Assembly: GCF_037154075.1 (NCBI RefSeq)
Contig: NZ_JBANRJ010000001.1
Location: forward strand, 2,041,501-2,105,500
DNA from: Sphingobium aromaticiconvertens
GTDB taxonomy: Bacteria > Pseudomonadota > Alphaproteobacteria > Sphingomonadales > Sphingomonadaceae
Direction of reading: 5' to 3'
Length of the DNA stretch: 64,000 nucleotides
Shown here in pieces: positions 1 through 9,039 of the stretch. A program made the translations under genes and the position numbers. The first letter of the stretch is position 1, and each line of letters begins with the position of its first letter. Below the pieces are notes generated by a model. It saw only the letters and a program-made list of their open reading frames with translations, did no database searches and was not told where the DNA came from.

Positions 1-1
1 C

Positions 2-334
2 AGTCAGTCGGGGCAGGTGGATGCGACGGTATTCGCTTATGATTTTGGCGGCGGCAAAGCCTATCATTTTCTGCTGCTGACGGCTGCGGGCCAGGGTGTC
101 GGGCCTTTTGCGCCGATGCTTCAGTCCATGCAGCGCTTGTCCGCTCAGGAGGCGGCGGTGATCAAGCCCCGGCGCGTACAGGTGGTGACGGTCAAGGCGG
201 GGGATACTATCCAGTCGCTGGCAAAGCGGATGGCCTATACAGACGCCTCGCTGGAGCGTTTCCTGACGATTAATGCGTTGACCGACAATAGCAGTGTTCG
301 CGCAGGGCAAAGGGTGAAGATCGTTACCTGGTAG
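2..334 (+). CDS. C-terminal part of a LysM-like, probably M48 family metalloprotease (5' end outside window)
   Basis: The frame is open from the first bases of the window and ends at TAG 332-334, so only the last ~110 residues are present. The last ~50 residues read VKAGDTIQSLAKRM...LTINAL...VRAGQRVKIV, a LysM-like fold that binds peptidoglycan. A LysM-like tail after a metallopeptidase domain is typical of secreted M48 proteases in sphingomonads, but the HExxH catalytic part would lie upstream and cannot be seen, so the protease assignment is inference. A hairpin terminator follows the stop by about 20 nt. Confidence 0.6.
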   Translation, partial: SQSGQVDATVFAYDFGGGKAYHFLLLTAAGQGVGPFAPMLQSMQRLSAQEAAVIKPRRVQVVTVKAGDTIQSLAKRMAYTDASLERFLTINALTDNSSVRAGQRVKIVTW

Positions 335-352
335 CGATGGAATGCGGACGAG

Positions 353-389
353 AAAAAAGGGCGACGGAATTTCTTCCGCCGCCCTTTTT
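353..389. terminator. Bidirectional intrinsic terminator
   Basis: An imperfect 11-bp stem (GGGCGACGGAA / TTCCGCCGCCC, one mismatch) is flanked by A6 on the left and T5 on the right. It can therefore end both the plus-strand protease-like gene and the minus-strand pilin gene. Confidence 0.8.
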
Positions 390-393
390 ATTA

Positions 394-567
394 TTATGGA
401 GTAGGCGTTTTGAGGTTGCCTGACACATTGCTGAAGGTGCCCTTCAGATTGCTGCCCAGGCTCGTCATCGCGCCGATGGCGGCGACGGCGATCAGAGCGG
501 CGATCAGGCCGTATTCAATAGCGGTGGCGCCCTTTTCGTTCTTCAGCATCTTACGGATGAACTGCAT
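394..567 (-). CDS. Flp/Fap-type pilin
   Basis: A 57-residue protein with a short basic leader, the type IVb prepilin motif G-ATAIEYGLIAALIAVAA (processing after Gly, Glu5 of the mature protein) and one hydrophobic helix. This is the pattern of Flp pilins assembled by the Tad/Cpa machinery for surface attachment. The start at 567 was chosen because AGGAGAT lies just upstream; longer in-frame starts would extend the leader into sequence unlike the family. The cpa/tad assembly genes are not in the window. A second pilin-like gene lies 134 nt upstream on the same strand. Confidence 0.9.
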   Translation of the reverse strand: MQFIRKMLKNEKGATAIEYGLIAALIAVAAIGAMTSLGSNLKGTFSNVSGNLKTPTP

Positions 568-701
568 GTTGTATCTCCTACAATGAAACCGTTTAACTAC
601 CCGGCCGCCCTGTTCGATAGATGAGGTCAGCAACGTAAGATTTAGGGAGTGAGGGTTGATAATTGTTTAAAGGGATTATCGAATCTGTCAGATATTGATG
701 G

Positions 702-887
702 TTAATGTGCCAGAATTTCTGTTGATACGTGATTCCACATGTCCGTCGTCTTGGTGGCGACACTTTGAAGCGCGGCGAGCATGGCGAGGACGATCATCGC
801 AAGGATGAGGCCATATTCGACCGCCGTTGCGCCGCGTTCACAGCCTGGAAGCATCGATCGGCGGATCATTTTCAGCATCGCGCGCAT
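702..887 (-). CDS. Second Flp-type pilin or pseudopilin
   Basis: A 61-residue protein with leader MRAMLKMIRRSMLPGCERG followed by ATAVEYGLILAMIVLAMLA, the Flp prepilin cleavage and hydrophobic helix pattern. It is clearly paralogous to the neighbouring pilin but has a longer, cysteine-containing leader and a different C-terminus (WNHVSTEILAH), so it may be a minor pilin. The start at 887 has GGGA upstream; internal ATGs at 878 and 869 are possible. It is divergent from mutT, with starts 77 nt apart. Confidence 0.8.
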   Translation of the reverse strand: MRAMLKMIRRSMLPGCERGATAVEYGLILAMIVLAMLAALQSVATKTTDMWNHVSTEILAH

Positions 888-963
888 GGATATCCCGTTG
901 GTTGCAGTTCGCTGCTGCAACTGTACAAGCGCTGTCGTTAATAAAGCCCTTCGCCGGATCATC

Positions 964-1371
964 ATGCCCCAGATACAGCCGCTCCTTGTGGTCGCCGCCG
1001 CGCTTGTCGATGCCGATGGCCGCATTCTTCTGCAACAACGCCCACCCGGCACGTCGATGGCCGGGTTGTGGGAATTTCCCGGCGGCAAGGTTGAAGTCGG
1101 TGAGGCGCCAGAGGCGGCGTTGATACGTGAATTGAACGAGGAATTGGGCATAGCAACCCACGCCAGTTGTCTGGCGCCCGCCGCTTTCGCCAGCGAGCCG
1201 CTTGGCGAGCGTCATCTGTTGCTGCTGCTCTATGTGTGTCGCAAATGGCAGGGTGTGCCGGAGGCACTACACGCCACTGCGCTCAAATGGGTGCGGCCTT
1301 CGCAAATGTATGCGCTGGATATGCCGCCCGCCGATCTGCCGCTGATCGGCCTGCTCGACGCCTTGTTATAA
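964..1371 (+). CDS. mutT: 8-oxo-dGTP diphosphatase (Nudix hydrolase, MutT)
   Basis: A 135-residue Nudix protein that removes oxidised dGTP from the nucleotide pool by hydrolysis to the monophosphate. The Nudix box is complete: GGKVEVGEAPEAALIRELNEELGI fits GX5EX7REUXEEXGU, with the metal-binding REXXEE glutamates present. The N-terminal strand QPLLVVAAALVDADGRILLQQRP and the substrate loop WEFPGGK are typical of MutT. The start at 964 gives family length; the longer frame reaches back through the pilin gene on the other strand. It converges with bfr across a strong hairpin. Confidence 0.9.
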   Translation: MPQIQPLLVVAAALVDADGRILLQQRPPGTSMAGLWEFPGGKVEVGEAPEAALIRELNEELGIATHASCLAPAAFASEPLGERHLLLLLYVCRKWQGVPEALHATALKWVRPSQMYALDMPPADLPLIGLLDALL

Positions 1372-1393
1372 GGGGAACGGGGGCTGTACGGCG

Positions 1394-1416
1394 GGGCGGG
1401 CGCCAAACGCCCGCCC
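1394..1416. terminator. GC-rich hairpin between convergent mutT and bfr
   Basis: Perfect 9-bp inverted repeat (GGGCGGGCG / CGCCCGCCC) with a 5-nt loop in the short gap between two convergent genes. There is no U-tract, so it is a likely but not classical terminator. Confidence 0.55.
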
Positions 1417-1424
1417 GCCCATCG

Positions 1425-1907
1425 TCATTCCTCGCCAGCAGGCTTGCTCTGAAGCTGAACATAATTCTGGATGCCCATGCGCTCGATCATTTCGAACTGG
1501 GTTTCCAGGGTGTCGATATGATCTTCCTCGCTCTCCAATATATATTTGAAGAGGTCGCGGGTCACATAATCGCGGATCGACTCGCAGTAGGCGATGCCAT
1601 CCTTGAGCGCGGGAAGGGCCTCATATTCCAGTTCGAGATCGGACTTGAGTACCTCTTCCACATTCTCGCCGATCTTCAGGCGGCCGAGAAGCTGGAAATT
1701 GGGGAGTCCGTCGAGGAACAGGATGCGCTCCGCCACCTTATCGGCGTGTTTCATCTCGTCGATCGATTCGTCATATTCGAACTTGGCGAGCCGCTTTACG
1801 CCCCAATGGTCGAGCATCCGGTAATGGAGGAAATACTGGTTGATCGCGGTCAGCTCGTTCTTGAGCACCTCGTTCAAATAATCGATGACCTTCTGGTCGC
1901 CCTTCAT
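1425..1907 (-). CDS. bfr: Bacterioferritin
   Basis: A 160-residue four-helix ferritin-like protein that oxidises Fe(II) and stores it as a mineral core. The ferroxidase ligands are visible in [27 protein letters not shown] and [11 protein letters not shown]. The conserved haem-ligand Met region ([12 protein letters not shown] follows helix B) and the overall length fit Bfr rather than Dps. The start at 1907 has GGAG nine bases upstream; the upstream TTG is less likely. Bfd lies directly upstream on the same strand with a terminator-like hairpin between, so bfr may be partly independent of bfd. Confidence 0.95.
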   Translation of the reverse strand: MKGDQKVIDYLNEVLKNELTAINQYFLHYRMLDHWGVKRLAKFEYDESIDEMKHADKVAERILFLDGLPNFQLLGRLKIGENVEEVLKSDLELEYEALPALKDGIAYCESIRDYVTRDLFKYILESEEDHIDTLETQFEMIERMGIQNYVQLQSKPAGEE

Positions 1908-1970
1908 GGCGTGTCGCTCCAACTTGTTTCGCGAGCGATAATAGACGCATGGGGCGGATTTGTTAATCCG

Positions 1971-1997
1971 AAAAACCGCAGAAATCTGCGCTTTTTT
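1971..1997 (-). terminator. Hairpin with flanking A/T tracts between bfd and bfr
   Basis: CGCAGA-AA-TCTGCG is a perfect inverted repeat with AAAAAC on the left and CTTTTTTG on the right. Read on the minus strand it follows the bfd stop by ~50 nt and could terminate or attenuate bfd transcripts before bfr. Confidence 0.65.
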
Positions 1998-2043
1998 GTA
2001 CCGCTACTGCGTGGTGATCGCAGGGCAGAAATGCAAATGCGGA

Positions 2044-2214
2044 TCAGGCTGAGGCGAGTTCGGCAGCGATGATGGTGCGTGCGAAGGGGACGCACTGGCC
2101 GCATTTGGGACGACGGCCGAAATGGGCATAGGCGCTGCAAGGTGTGCTCGCACCCTCGCGGACAGCGTTCTTCAGATCCTTTTCGCGGATAGCATTACAG
2201 ACGCAGACGACCAT
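2044..2214 (-). CDS. bfd: Bacterioferritin-associated ferredoxin
   Basis: A 56-residue [2Fe-2S] protein of the BFD-like family that passes electrons to bacterioferritin so that stored iron can be released. The four cluster ligands follow the family pattern CxC...CxxC: Cys4 and Cys6 (VCVCNA), then Cys38 and Cys41 (KCGQC). Start 2214 is set by an AGGAG seven bases upstream. A Fur-like site lies 33-51 bases upstream of the start, which fits iron-starvation control. bfr follows on the same strand. Confidence 0.95.
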   Translation of the reverse strand: MVVCVCNAIREKDLKNAVREGASTPCSAYAHFGRRPKCGQCVPFARTIIAAELASA

Positions 2215-2246
2215 TGGCACTCCTCTCATCCCCGAGATAGCGTGAA

Positions 2247-2265
2247 TGATAATGGGTCGCAATAG
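2247..2265. promoter_or_regulatory. Fur-like operator upstream of bfd
   Basis: TGATAATGGGTCGCAATAG has the same layout as two other sites in this window, at 28423-28441 and 35970-35988: TRAKAAT, a short spacer, then YGCAAT. The left half is a perfect TGATAAT Fur half-site. It lies just upstream of bfd, an iron-mobilisation gene. Fur binding is inferred from the match and the gene context. Confidence 0.6.
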
Positions 2266-2273
2266 TAAAAATA

Positions 2274-3518
2274 TCAGATGTTTCTGCGTATCTGTTGCAG
2301 CGAGCCACGCGCCAGCGATCGCCAGAGCCATTCCAGCGGTCCCATCGCGAATCGCTTAAGCCACCAGGGGGACCACAGCAGCATCGCAACCCACCCTCCA
2401 ATAACGAACGCGGGCAGCGCGGCATGGCTGACCTGCCCGAACAGCCCGAGTCCCCAGCCATAGAAAAGCGCGGTCATCAGCAGGCTGGTGCCCAGATAGT
2501 TGGAGAGCGCCATTCGTCCGGCCGTTCCGATTCGCGCGAGAAGGGCACTGCTGCGATGACGCGCCGCGATCCAGAGGATCAGCGCCGCCCAGCCCACGGT
2601 CAGCGGAATGCGGAAAGGGAAAGACCAGGCGAAGACCGTGCCGAACGTGGCCAGCGGTGCAAAGCCTGAAAGAATGATCCACGCGCCCAATGCCAGCATC
2701 GGCGGTATCCCGATCAGGAAACAGTGACGCGCGGTGCGGCGATATTGGTCCGCGTCCCATCGCCCGGTCAGGAAGCCCCCCTTCAACATGGCCATGCCCA
2801 TCAACATGAAGCCCAGAGTGTCGAAGCTGACAAAGGCGAAGGTGCGCAGCCATTCTGCAGGAAAGTCGGCGAGTTTATGTGTGAATATGGCGCCAAACCC
2901 TGACCGATGCAGCGCCACGTCCTGGACGATGGCAGGATCGGCGGGATTACTGAGCGCGGCGACGAAGGCATGATAGCTCGTCATGACCGATGTGGCGGCG
3001 CCCGGCTGGGCAGCGGCATGACTCCAGGCGGACAGGCTGGCAATCACACCAACGACGATCAGGAAATGGATGAGAAAGGCCAGAAACGCCCATTTGACCA
3101 GCGCCAGTGGCGATTGCCCGGTAAAGAGAAGTGCCGCCAGCCCGACGACCGCATAAATCATCAATATGTCGCCCCACCAGAGCAACAGATAATGAGCGAG
3201 GCCGAAAAGGAAAAGCCAGGCCGCGCGGATCAGTTGTGTTCGCCGCCCATCACGCCCCGCCATTTCCGCCTTGTCGATCAGCAGCAACATCGACGCGCCG
3301 AACAGCATCGAGAACAGGCCGCGCATCTTGCCATCGACAAGGACAAGGCCGGTGAGCCAGGCAATGCTGTCCGCCGCGCTCATCGGGCCAGCGGCGGTCG
3401 GGTTGAGATAGGCCTGGGTCGGCAGGGCGAAGGCCGTGATGTTCATCCACAAAATACCCATGACAGCGAAACCGCGTAAGATATCCAGGGTGGGAATGCG
3501 ATTGGAGTCGGTGGTCAC
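2274..3518 (-). CDS. DUF418 (YeiB-like) multi-pass membrane protein
   Basis: A 414-residue integral membrane protein. The N-terminal RIPTLDILRGFAVMGILWMN is the signature of the YeiB/DUF418 family, related to acyltransferase-3-like membrane proteins. The C-terminal half has the DUF418 block (WDADQYRRT, GRMALSNYLGTSLL, GPLEWLWR). About ten hydrophobic segments are visible. The biochemical role of the family is not established. The GTG start at 3518 is preceded by AGGA at suitable spacing; upstream in-frame ATGs overlap the divergent methyltransferase. The stop lies close to the bfd operator, but the gene is not obviously co-regulated. Confidence 0.85.
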   Translation of the reverse strand: MTTDSNRIPTLDILRGFAVMGILWMNITAFALPTQAYLNPTAAGPMSAADSIAWLTGLVLVDGKMRGLFSMLFGASMLLLIDKAEMAGRDGRRTQLIRAAWLFLFGLAHYLLLWWGDILMIYAVVGLAALLFTGQSPLALVKWAFLAFLIHFLIVVGVIASLSAWSHAAAQPGAATSVMTSYHAFVAALSNPADPAIVQDVALHRSGFGAIFTHKLADFPAEWLRTFAFVSFDTLGFMLMGMAMLKGGFLTGRWDADQYRRTARHCFLIGIPPMLALGAWIILSGFAPLATFGTVFAWSFPFRIPLTVGWAALILWIAARHRSSALLARIGTAGRMALSNYLGTSLLMTALFYGWGLGLFGQVSHAALPAFVIGGWVAMLLWSPWWLKRFAMGPLEWLWRSLARGSLQQIRRNI

Positions 3519-3588
3519 ATATGTCCTTGCTTGGCATTGGCCTTGTTGGCGCTGGCAATCGCGCCAATGCTCTGTCATGCGACTAGCC

Positions 3589-4359
3589 ATGAACGGAGGC
3601 CGCAAGCAACGAATAAGCGATGCGTTTGGCGCAGCTGCGGCGCGCTATGACGATCATGCGGCTCCGCAACGCAAGGCGGCGGCACTGGTCGCGGATCTGG
3701 CGGCGCGCCAGCATCCTGGTGGCGTTACGCGCATATTGGAAATTGGCTGCGGCACCGGGTTCCTAACGCGAGACATTCAGGTGCGCTGGCCGCAAGCGGA
3801 CTTGATCGTCACCGACATCGCGCCGGAGATGGTCGGGCGTGTGGCGCAAGGGGGGATGATCGCAGGCACGTTCCTGACGATGGATGGCGAGCAGCCCCTA
3901 TTTGATGGGCCGTGGTTCGACCTCATCGTTTCAAGTCTGGCGTTTCAATGGTTCGATGATCTGGGTAGCGCGGTGCAAAGGCTAGTGACGCTGTTGCGAC
4001 CGGGAGGAAGCCTGTTCTTCTCGACCATGGGAGAAGAAAGCTTTAGTCGCTGGCGCGCGGCCCACGATCTATGCGTGCTGGTTGCGGGGGTGCCGAACTA
4101 TCCGGGATTGGGCGAACTTCAGAGGATACTGAAGGCTTATCCCGATGCCTTCGCCTTTGATGAACATTATGGTGTGGCCTGTCCTACGGCACGGGATCTG
4201 ATGGCGCACCTCAAGGGGATTGGCGCAGCCGTTCCGAATGAGGGGCGATCACCGCTGACGCCGGTCCAGATGCGGCGGGTGATGGCGGCCTATGATGCGG
4301 CGGGGGGTGAGGGTGACGTGTATCATATACTGTTCGGACGAGTGACGCGCGGTGTTTAG
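3589..4359 (+). CDS. BioC-like SAM-dependent methyltransferase
   Basis: A 256-residue class I methyltransferase. The N-terminus KQRISDAFGAAAARYDDHA matches the BioC pattern, followed by the SAM-binding motif ILEIGCGTGFLT. Family positions VSSLAFQWFDD and LLRPGGSLFFSTMGE are conserved, and the C-terminus (LMAHLKGIGAAVPN) also fits BioC. BioC methylates malonyl-ACP to start pimelate synthesis for biotin, but no bio genes are near, so the substrate is inferred from sequence alone. ATG 3589 aligns with the BioC N-terminus; ATG 3577 is an alternative. Neither has a strong ribosome binding site. Confidence 0.7.
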   Translation: MNGGRKQRISDAFGAAAARYDDHAAPQRKAAALVADLAARQHPGGVTRILEIGCGTGFLTRDIQVRWPQADLIVTDIAPEMVGRVAQGGMIAGTFLTMDGEQPLFDGPWFDLIVSSLAFQWFDDLGSAVQRLVTLLRPGGSLFFSTMGEESFSRWRAAHDLCVLVAGVPNYPGLGELQRILKAYPDAFAFDEHYGVACPTARDLMAHLKGIGAAVPNEGRSPLTPVQMRRVMAAYDAAGGEGDVYHILFGRVTRGV

Positions 4360-4865
4360 CGGCCTGCGCGCAGAGCATCCGGTGCGGCAAATGATGCACA
4401 ATAGCGGGCGGCGATGATCGCGATGGGCTGGCCGACGAGGATACAGTGCGAGAAAAGCTGGTTCCCGATGCTCCAGACGATTTCGCCCATGGATTTGGTC
4501 GAATACATATCCGGCAGCCACAATTCGGGCCAGCGGACCGGGCGGACGATCCAGTACATCACGACCCATAGCAACAGGCCGTAAATCAGCCCGGTAAGAA
4601 GGGGCGAGCGGACGAGCATGGGAATGCGCTGCGCGGCCAGCATATAGGCTGCGGCCATGCAGGCCATAATGGCAAAATGAACGGCAAGACCGACGATGGC
4701 CCACAGCCAGGAGGGCAGTCCTTTTGCCGCATCGCCAAAGGGGCCGCTCGCCACGAATTGCAATACCGATGACACGCTCATCCCGGCAATGCCTGCGAAC
4801 AGGAAAGCCGAAAATATGTCGAGCGTTCCGGCGACCAGTGTCGCCTTGAATATCGCGTGCCGCAT
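4356..4865 (-). CDS. Conserved inner-membrane protein of unknown function
   Basis: A 169-residue protein with about four hydrophobic segments (residues ~5-30, 55-80, 92-110 and 140-158). I cannot assign it to a family with a known role. The start at 4865 follows AGGAGA at good spacing. Its 3' end overlaps the end of the convergent methyltransferase gene by four bases. No catalytic motif is visible; a role as a small membrane scaffold or permease is possible but untested. Confidence 0.7.
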   Translation of the reverse strand: MRHAIFKATLVAGTLDIFSAFLFAGIAGMSVSSVLQFVASGPFGDAAKGLPSWLWAIVGLAVHFAIMACMAAAYMLAAQRIPMLVRSPLLTGLIYGLLLWVVMYWIVRPVRWPELWLPDMYSTKSMGEIVWSIGNQLFSHCILVGQPIAIIAARYCASFAAPDALRAGR

Positions 4866-4945
4866 GATCTCTCCTGAAGAGGAGAATATCATGCGGATCA
4901 TTCTACGTCATGTGCCGCAGATGGGACGCTGCACGCGAAAAGGGG

Positions 4946-7162
4946 TTAGAGTTCCGCGTCCATCAGGGCCGGGAAAAAACCCTCATGGGCTGCACGCAGA
5001 TCGGTCAGCGCTACAGAGGCGTCGCCGATCCTGAGCGCGTCGCCACCAGTCTTGCCGATATAGCGTATCGGAATCTTGCCCTCGTAGAAATTTTGGAAGC
5101 GCGAAAGATCGCTGATCGTGACCACATACCGGCCCTGATCCTCGCCGAACCAATGGCCGGTTGCGTTGGCTTGTGGAGCATCGAGCGTTGCCCCCATCTT
5201 GCCTGCGAGCGCCATTTCGGCGACCGTGACGAGCAGGCCGCCATCGCTGATGTCATGGACGGCGGACACAGCGCCCCAGTCAATCATCTCGCGGATCGCT
5301 TCGCCAAGGGTGCGCTCGGTCGCAAGGTCGACGGGCGGCGGTGCGCCTTCTTCGCGACCCAATATTTCGCGCAGCCAGATCGACTGGCCCAGATGCCCCG
5401 CGCCTTCGCCGATCACGGCGATCACGTCGCCTTCATTCTCGAAGGCGATACGCGCGCTCTTTTCGCATTCGGCAATGAGGCCGATGCCGCCGATCGCGGG
5501 GGTAGGCAGGATCGCACTGCCGCCGCCGGTCGCCTTGCTCTCATTGTAAAGCGAGACATTGCCCGACACGATCGGAAAGTCGAGTGCCCGGCAGGCGTCG
5601 CCCATGCCGTCGAGGCAGCCAGTGAACTGGGCCATGATCTCAGGGCGCTGGGGGTTGGCGAAATTCAGGCAGTTGGTGACGGCCAGCGGCGTCGCGCCGA
5701 CGGCCGAGATGTTGCGATAGCATTCAGCGATGGCCTGCTTGCCGCCCTCATAGGGGTCCGCATAGCAATAGCGCGGCGTGCAATCGGTGCTAATGGCAAT
5801 GCCCTTCTGCGATCCGTGGACGCGGACTACGGCCGCATCACCACCGGGGCGCTGAACGGTGTCGGCGCCGACCATATGATCATATTGCTCCCATATCCAG
5901 CGGCGGCTGGCGATGTCGGGACTGCCCATCAGCGTTACCAGATCAGCGGTGATGTCACTGCTTTCGGGCACATCGACGAGGGGCTTCACGCCCGACCACG
6001 CCTTATACTCTTCCTTGCTGGCGGCAGGCCGGTCGTAGAGGGGCGCATCGTCGGCCAGCGGCGCTAGCGGGATGTCGCACACGGTTTCGCCATGATGGAC
6101 CAGAACCATGCGGCCAGTGTCGGTGACGGTACCGATGATGGCGAAATCCAGTTCCCATTTGTGGAAGATGGCCTCGGCAAAGGCTTCGCGACCGGGCTTC
6201 AATACCATGAGCATCCGCTCCTGGCTTTCCGACAACATCATCTCATAAGCGGTCATGCCCGTTTCGCGCTGGGGCACCATGTCCATGTCGAGCTGAATGC
6301 CGACGCCACCCTTGGACGCCATCTCGACGCTGGAGGAGGTGAGGCCCGCCGCGCCCATGTCCTGGATCGCGACGATGGCGTCCGACGCCATCAGTTCCAG
6401 ACATGCCTCGATCAGCAGCTTTTCGGTGAAGGGGTCGCCGACCTGCACGGTCGGGCGCTTGGCGTCGGAATCTTCGCCGAAATCGGCCGAGGCCATGGTC
6501 GCGCCATGAATGCCGTCGCGCCCGGTCTTCGACCCGACATAGACGATCGGATTGCCGATGCCGCTGGCGGCGGAATAGAAGATCTTGTCGGTGTCGGCGA
6601 CGCCTACGGTCATCGCGTTGACCAGAATGTTGCCGTCATAAGCGGGATGGAAATTGACCTCGCCGCCGACGGTGGGCACGCCGACGCAATTGCCATAACC
6701 GCCGATGCCGCGCACGACACCGGAAATCAGGTGGCGCATCTTGGGATGATCGGGGCGGCCAAAGCGCAGCGCGTTCATATTGGCGATCGGTCGCGCGCCC
6801 ATAGTAAATACGTCGCGCAATATGCCGCCCACGCCCGTCGCCGCGCCCTGATAGGGTTCGATATAGCTGGGGTGGTTGTGGCTCTCCATCTTGAAGATTG
6901 CCGCCTGACCATCGCCGATATCAACGACGCCGGCATTTTCGCCGGGGCCGCAAATGACCTGCGGGCCTTCGGTCGGCAGCTTCTTGAGGTGGATGCGGCT
7001 CGACTTATAGCTGCAATGTTCCGACCACATGACTGAAAAAATGCCAAGTTCCGTCAGGTTCGGCTCGCGGCCGAGCGCCTTCAGGACGCGGTCATATTCT
7101 TCCGGGGACAGGCCGTGCTCGGCGACGATTTTCGGGGTGATCTGGGGGGCGCTGCTGGACAT
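4946..7162 (-). CDS. purL: Phosphoribosylformylglycinamidine synthase subunit PurL
   Basis: A 738-residue small-type PurL that converts formylglycinamide ribotide to its amidine with ATP and ammonia in purine synthesis. Visible landmarks are [13 protein letters not shown], the ATP-site block [15 protein letters not shown]...[10 protein letters not shown] near the N-terminus, [15 protein letters not shown] in the middle and the second AIRS-like half ([22 protein letters not shown]). Length is typical for the form that works with separate PurS and PurQ subunits, which are not in this window. The start ATG at 7162 aligns with the family. Confidence 0.97.
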   Translation of the reverse strand: MSSSAPQITPKIVAEHGLSPEEYDRVLKALGREPNLTELGIFSVMWSEHCSYKSSRIHLKKLPTEGPQVICGPGENAGVVDIGDGQAAIFKMESHNHPSYIEPYQGAATGVGGILRDVFTMGARPIANMNALRFGRPDHPKMRHLISGVVRGIGGYGNCVGVPTVGGEVNFHPAYDGNILVNAMTVGVADTDKIFYSAASGIGNPIVYVGSKTGRDGIHGATMASADFGEDSDAKRPTVQVGDPFTEKLLIEACLELMASDAIVAIQDMGAAGLTSSSVEMASKGGVGIQLDMDMVPQRETGMTAYEMMLSESQERMLMVLKPGREAFAEAIFHKWELDFAIIGTVTDTGRMVLVHHGETVCDIPLAPLADDAPLYDRPAASKEEYKAWSGVKPLVDVPESSDITADLVTLMGSPDIASRRWIWEQYDHMVGADTVQRPGGDAAVVRVHGSQKGIAISTDCTPRYCYADPYEGGKQAIAECYRNISAVGATPLAVTNCLNFANPQRPEIMAQFTGCLDGMGDACRALDFPIVSGNVSLYNESKATGGGSAILPTPAIGGIGLIAECEKSARIAFENEGDVIAVIGEGAGHLGQSIWLREILGREEGAPPPVDLATERTLGEAIREMIDWGAVSAVHDISDGGLLVTVAEMALAGKMGATLDAPQANATGHWFGEDQGRYVVTISDLSRFQNFYEGKIPIRYIGKTGGDALRIGDASVALTDLRAAHEGFFPALMDAEL

Positions 7163-7230
7163 GCCCGCGCCTTTAGCCAGATGGGCGGTTCAGCACAACC
7201 GCGATGCGCGATGTCTCGATGGTGACAGCC

Positions 7231-7264
7231 AAAGAAAAAGGCTGGGCATCAATGATGCCCAGCC
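7231..7264 (-). terminator. Intrinsic terminator after the MliC-like gene
   Basis: Perfect 11-bp stem (GGCTGGGCATC / GATGCCCAGCC) with a 3-nt loop. On the minus strand it is followed by TTTTTCTTT, 25 nt after the lipoprotein stop codon. Confidence 0.85.
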
Positions 7265-7288
7265 CGATGGAAAGAAAAGATCGAAGGA

Positions 7289-7669
7289 TCAGACGTGACA
7301 GCTAAGGCTCTTGTTCGCGACCTTGGCATTCACCGTGTCGCCTGCGCCGGACAGTTCGTAACCGCCCTCTGCAGTGAACGGCTGACCTGCTTCGGGCGCC
7401 TTCAGCGTGGTGGCCGAGCCACCCTTTTCAGTGCGCAGGTGGACAGTCTTGTCGTCCGACATGAAGTCGGCGAACAGCAAGCTGTTGTCCTTGCAGCGAT
7501 ATTGCACGCTCTTCTTGACCGAAGGCGGCAGCTCGACCGGCGCAGCATTGGCCAGTTCACTAGCCATCGGGTCAGCAGGGCCGCCCACGACTTCGGGTTC
7601 ATCATTGGAGCCACAGGCCGACAGGAGCGACAGCGATGCGGCGGCGATCAGGGGGAGATAATATTTCAT
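7289..7669 (-). CDS. MliC-like lipoprotein (putative lysozyme inhibitor)
   Basis: A 126-residue lipoprotein. The signal peptide ends in a lipobox (LLSAC, lipidated Cys19). The C-terminal half, from VQYRCKDNSLLFADF to SLSCHV, resembles the MliC/PliC fold, a small beta-barrel with a disulfide (here Cys59 and Cys124). Family members in the periplasm or outer membrane inhibit host C-type lysozyme. The region between residues 20 and 50 is a low-complexity Pro/Ala linker. The start at 7669 follows AAGG. Inhibitor activity is inferred from fold-level similarity only. Confidence 0.7.
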   Translation of the reverse strand: MKYYLPLIAAASLSLLSACGSNDEPEVVGGPADPMASELANAAPVELPPSVKKSVQYRCKDNSLLFADFMSDDKTVHLRTEKGGSATTLKAPEAGQPFTAEGGYELSGAGDTVNAKVANKSLSCHV

Positions 7670-7857
7670 AGCGGACCTTCTATGTGCATTCGCAACATCA
7701 TGCGTCAACGGAAAACTGCCAGAATCCCGCCACTCTTGTTGCGCCGGCAAAATTAAAAAGGGTGAAAGGGCGCGGTGAACGGCGAGTCGTCTGTTTGTCG
7801 GAGGGTGTTCGTCGGGGCAGGCTTGACCGCGCCGCCCGGCAAGGCCAATGCAGGGAC

Positions 7858-8118
7858 ATGGCCGACCAACCCGCATCCGCGCAGCCCGATCCGTCGACAC
7901 TGTCCTTTGAGGAGGCGCTGCGCGCGCTCGAGTCGATCGTTCGGCGGCTGGAGAGCGGGGACGTGCCGCTGGACGAATCGATCTCCCTTTACACACGCGG
8001 GGAAGCGCTGCGTAAGCAGTGTACCGAGCGGCTTCAGGATGCAGAGGCGCGAATCCAGAAATTGACGCTGGACGGCAGTGGCGCCGTGACCGGCGCCCAG
8101 TCTTTCGGCGCGGACTGA
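7858..8118 (+). CDS. xseB: Exodeoxyribonuclease VII small subunit
   Basis: An 86-residue protein with the XseB core LSFEEALRALESIVRRLESGDVPLDESISLYTRGEALR, which forms a coiled helical hairpin and binds XseA in the single-strand exonuclease. The start at 7858 follows CAGGGAC. ispA starts within ten bases of its stop, the usual xseB-ispA pairing in proteobacteria. The dxs gene that often follows ispA is absent here. Confidence 0.93.
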   Translation: MADQPASAQPDPSTLSFEEALRALESIVRRLESGDVPLDESISLYTRGEALRKQCTERLQDAEARIQKLTLDGSGAVTGAQSFGAD

Positions 8119-8127
8119 GTGGACGGC

Positions 8128-9036
8128 ATGGATGAGGCAGGGGCAGCGGCGTCGCTGGTCGCCTCGCGTGCAGCCGTCGTGGCGGATGCCATCGACCATA
8201 TATTCGATGATCTGTTGATCGTTCCTGATGATCCGCGTCGACGGCTTTACGAGGCGATGCGCCATGCAGCGATCGGCGGTGGCAAGCGGTTGCGGCCATT
8301 GTTGGTCGCCGCGACATGCGAACTTTTCAATGTTTCGGCCGAGTCGGCTGTGCGGGTTGGCCTCGCGGTCGAATGCATCCATGTTTATTCGCTGGTGCAT
8401 GACGACCTGCCAGCGATGGACAATGACGATGTTCGCCGGGGCAAGTCCACGGTCCATAAGGCGTTTGACGAGGCGACGGCGATTCTGGCGGGTGATTGCC
8501 TGCACGACCTGGCCTTTGAGATATTGGTCGATGAAGCGACCCATGGCGACCCGTTCGTCCGCTGCGAGCTTGTGCGTGCGCTTGCGATAGCGAGCGGCCC
8601 GGCTGGCATGGCAGGCGGGCAGATGATGGACCTGGAGGCAGAGCGGGCGAGTTTCGACTTGCCCACCGTTACCCGGCTCCAGCAGCTCAAGACCGGCGCG
8701 CTCATCAGTTTTTGTGTCGAGGCGGGCGCGATTCTGGGGCGTGTAGCGCCAGAGGGGCGCCGGGGCCTGCATGGCTATGCGCGTGATATTGGCCTCGCCT
8801 TCCAGATTGCCGACGATTTGCTGGATGTGGAAGGTGACGCCGAACTGGCGGGCAAGACGCTGGGCAAGGATGCGGCGGCTGGCAAGGAAACCTTCGTGTC
8901 GCTGCTGGGTGTCGAGCGGGCGCGGGAGCAGGGCCGGTTGCTCGTTGAACAAGCAAAGGCGCATCTACATGGTTTCGGCGTGGAAGCCGACCTGTTGCGC
9001 GCTATCGCGGATTATATCGTCAAAAGGGATCGTTGA
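8128..9036 (+). CDS. ispA: Polyprenyl synthetase (farnesyl/geranylgeranyl diphosphate synthase)
   Basis: A 302-residue trans-isoprenyl diphosphate synthase that condenses isopentenyl diphosphate with allylic diphosphates to make the C15 (possibly C20) precursor for quinones and carotenoids. Both aspartate-rich motifs are present: DDLPAMD at residues ~92-98 and DDLLD near residue 230. GGKRLRPLL and LVHDDLPAMDNDDVRRG are standard. I prefer ATG 8128; GTG 8119, directly after the xseB stop, is an alternative. It is followed after three bases by coaD, so xseB-ispA-coaD probably form one transcript. Confidence 0.92.
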   Translation: MDEAGAAASLVASRAAVVADAIDHIFDDLLIVPDDPRRRLYEAMRHAAIGGGKRLRPLLVAATCELFNVSAESAVRVGLAVECIHVYSLVHDDLPAMDNDDVRRGKSTVHKAFDEATAILAGDCLHDLAFEILVDEATHGDPFVRCELVRALAIASGPAGMAGGQMMDLEAERASFDLPTVTRLQQLKTGALISFCVEAGAILGRVAPEGRRGLHGYARDIGLAFQIADDLLDVEGDAELAGKTLGKDAAAGKETFVSLLGVERAREQGRLLVEQAKAHLHGFGVEADLLRAIADYIVKRDR

Positions 9037-9039
9037 AAC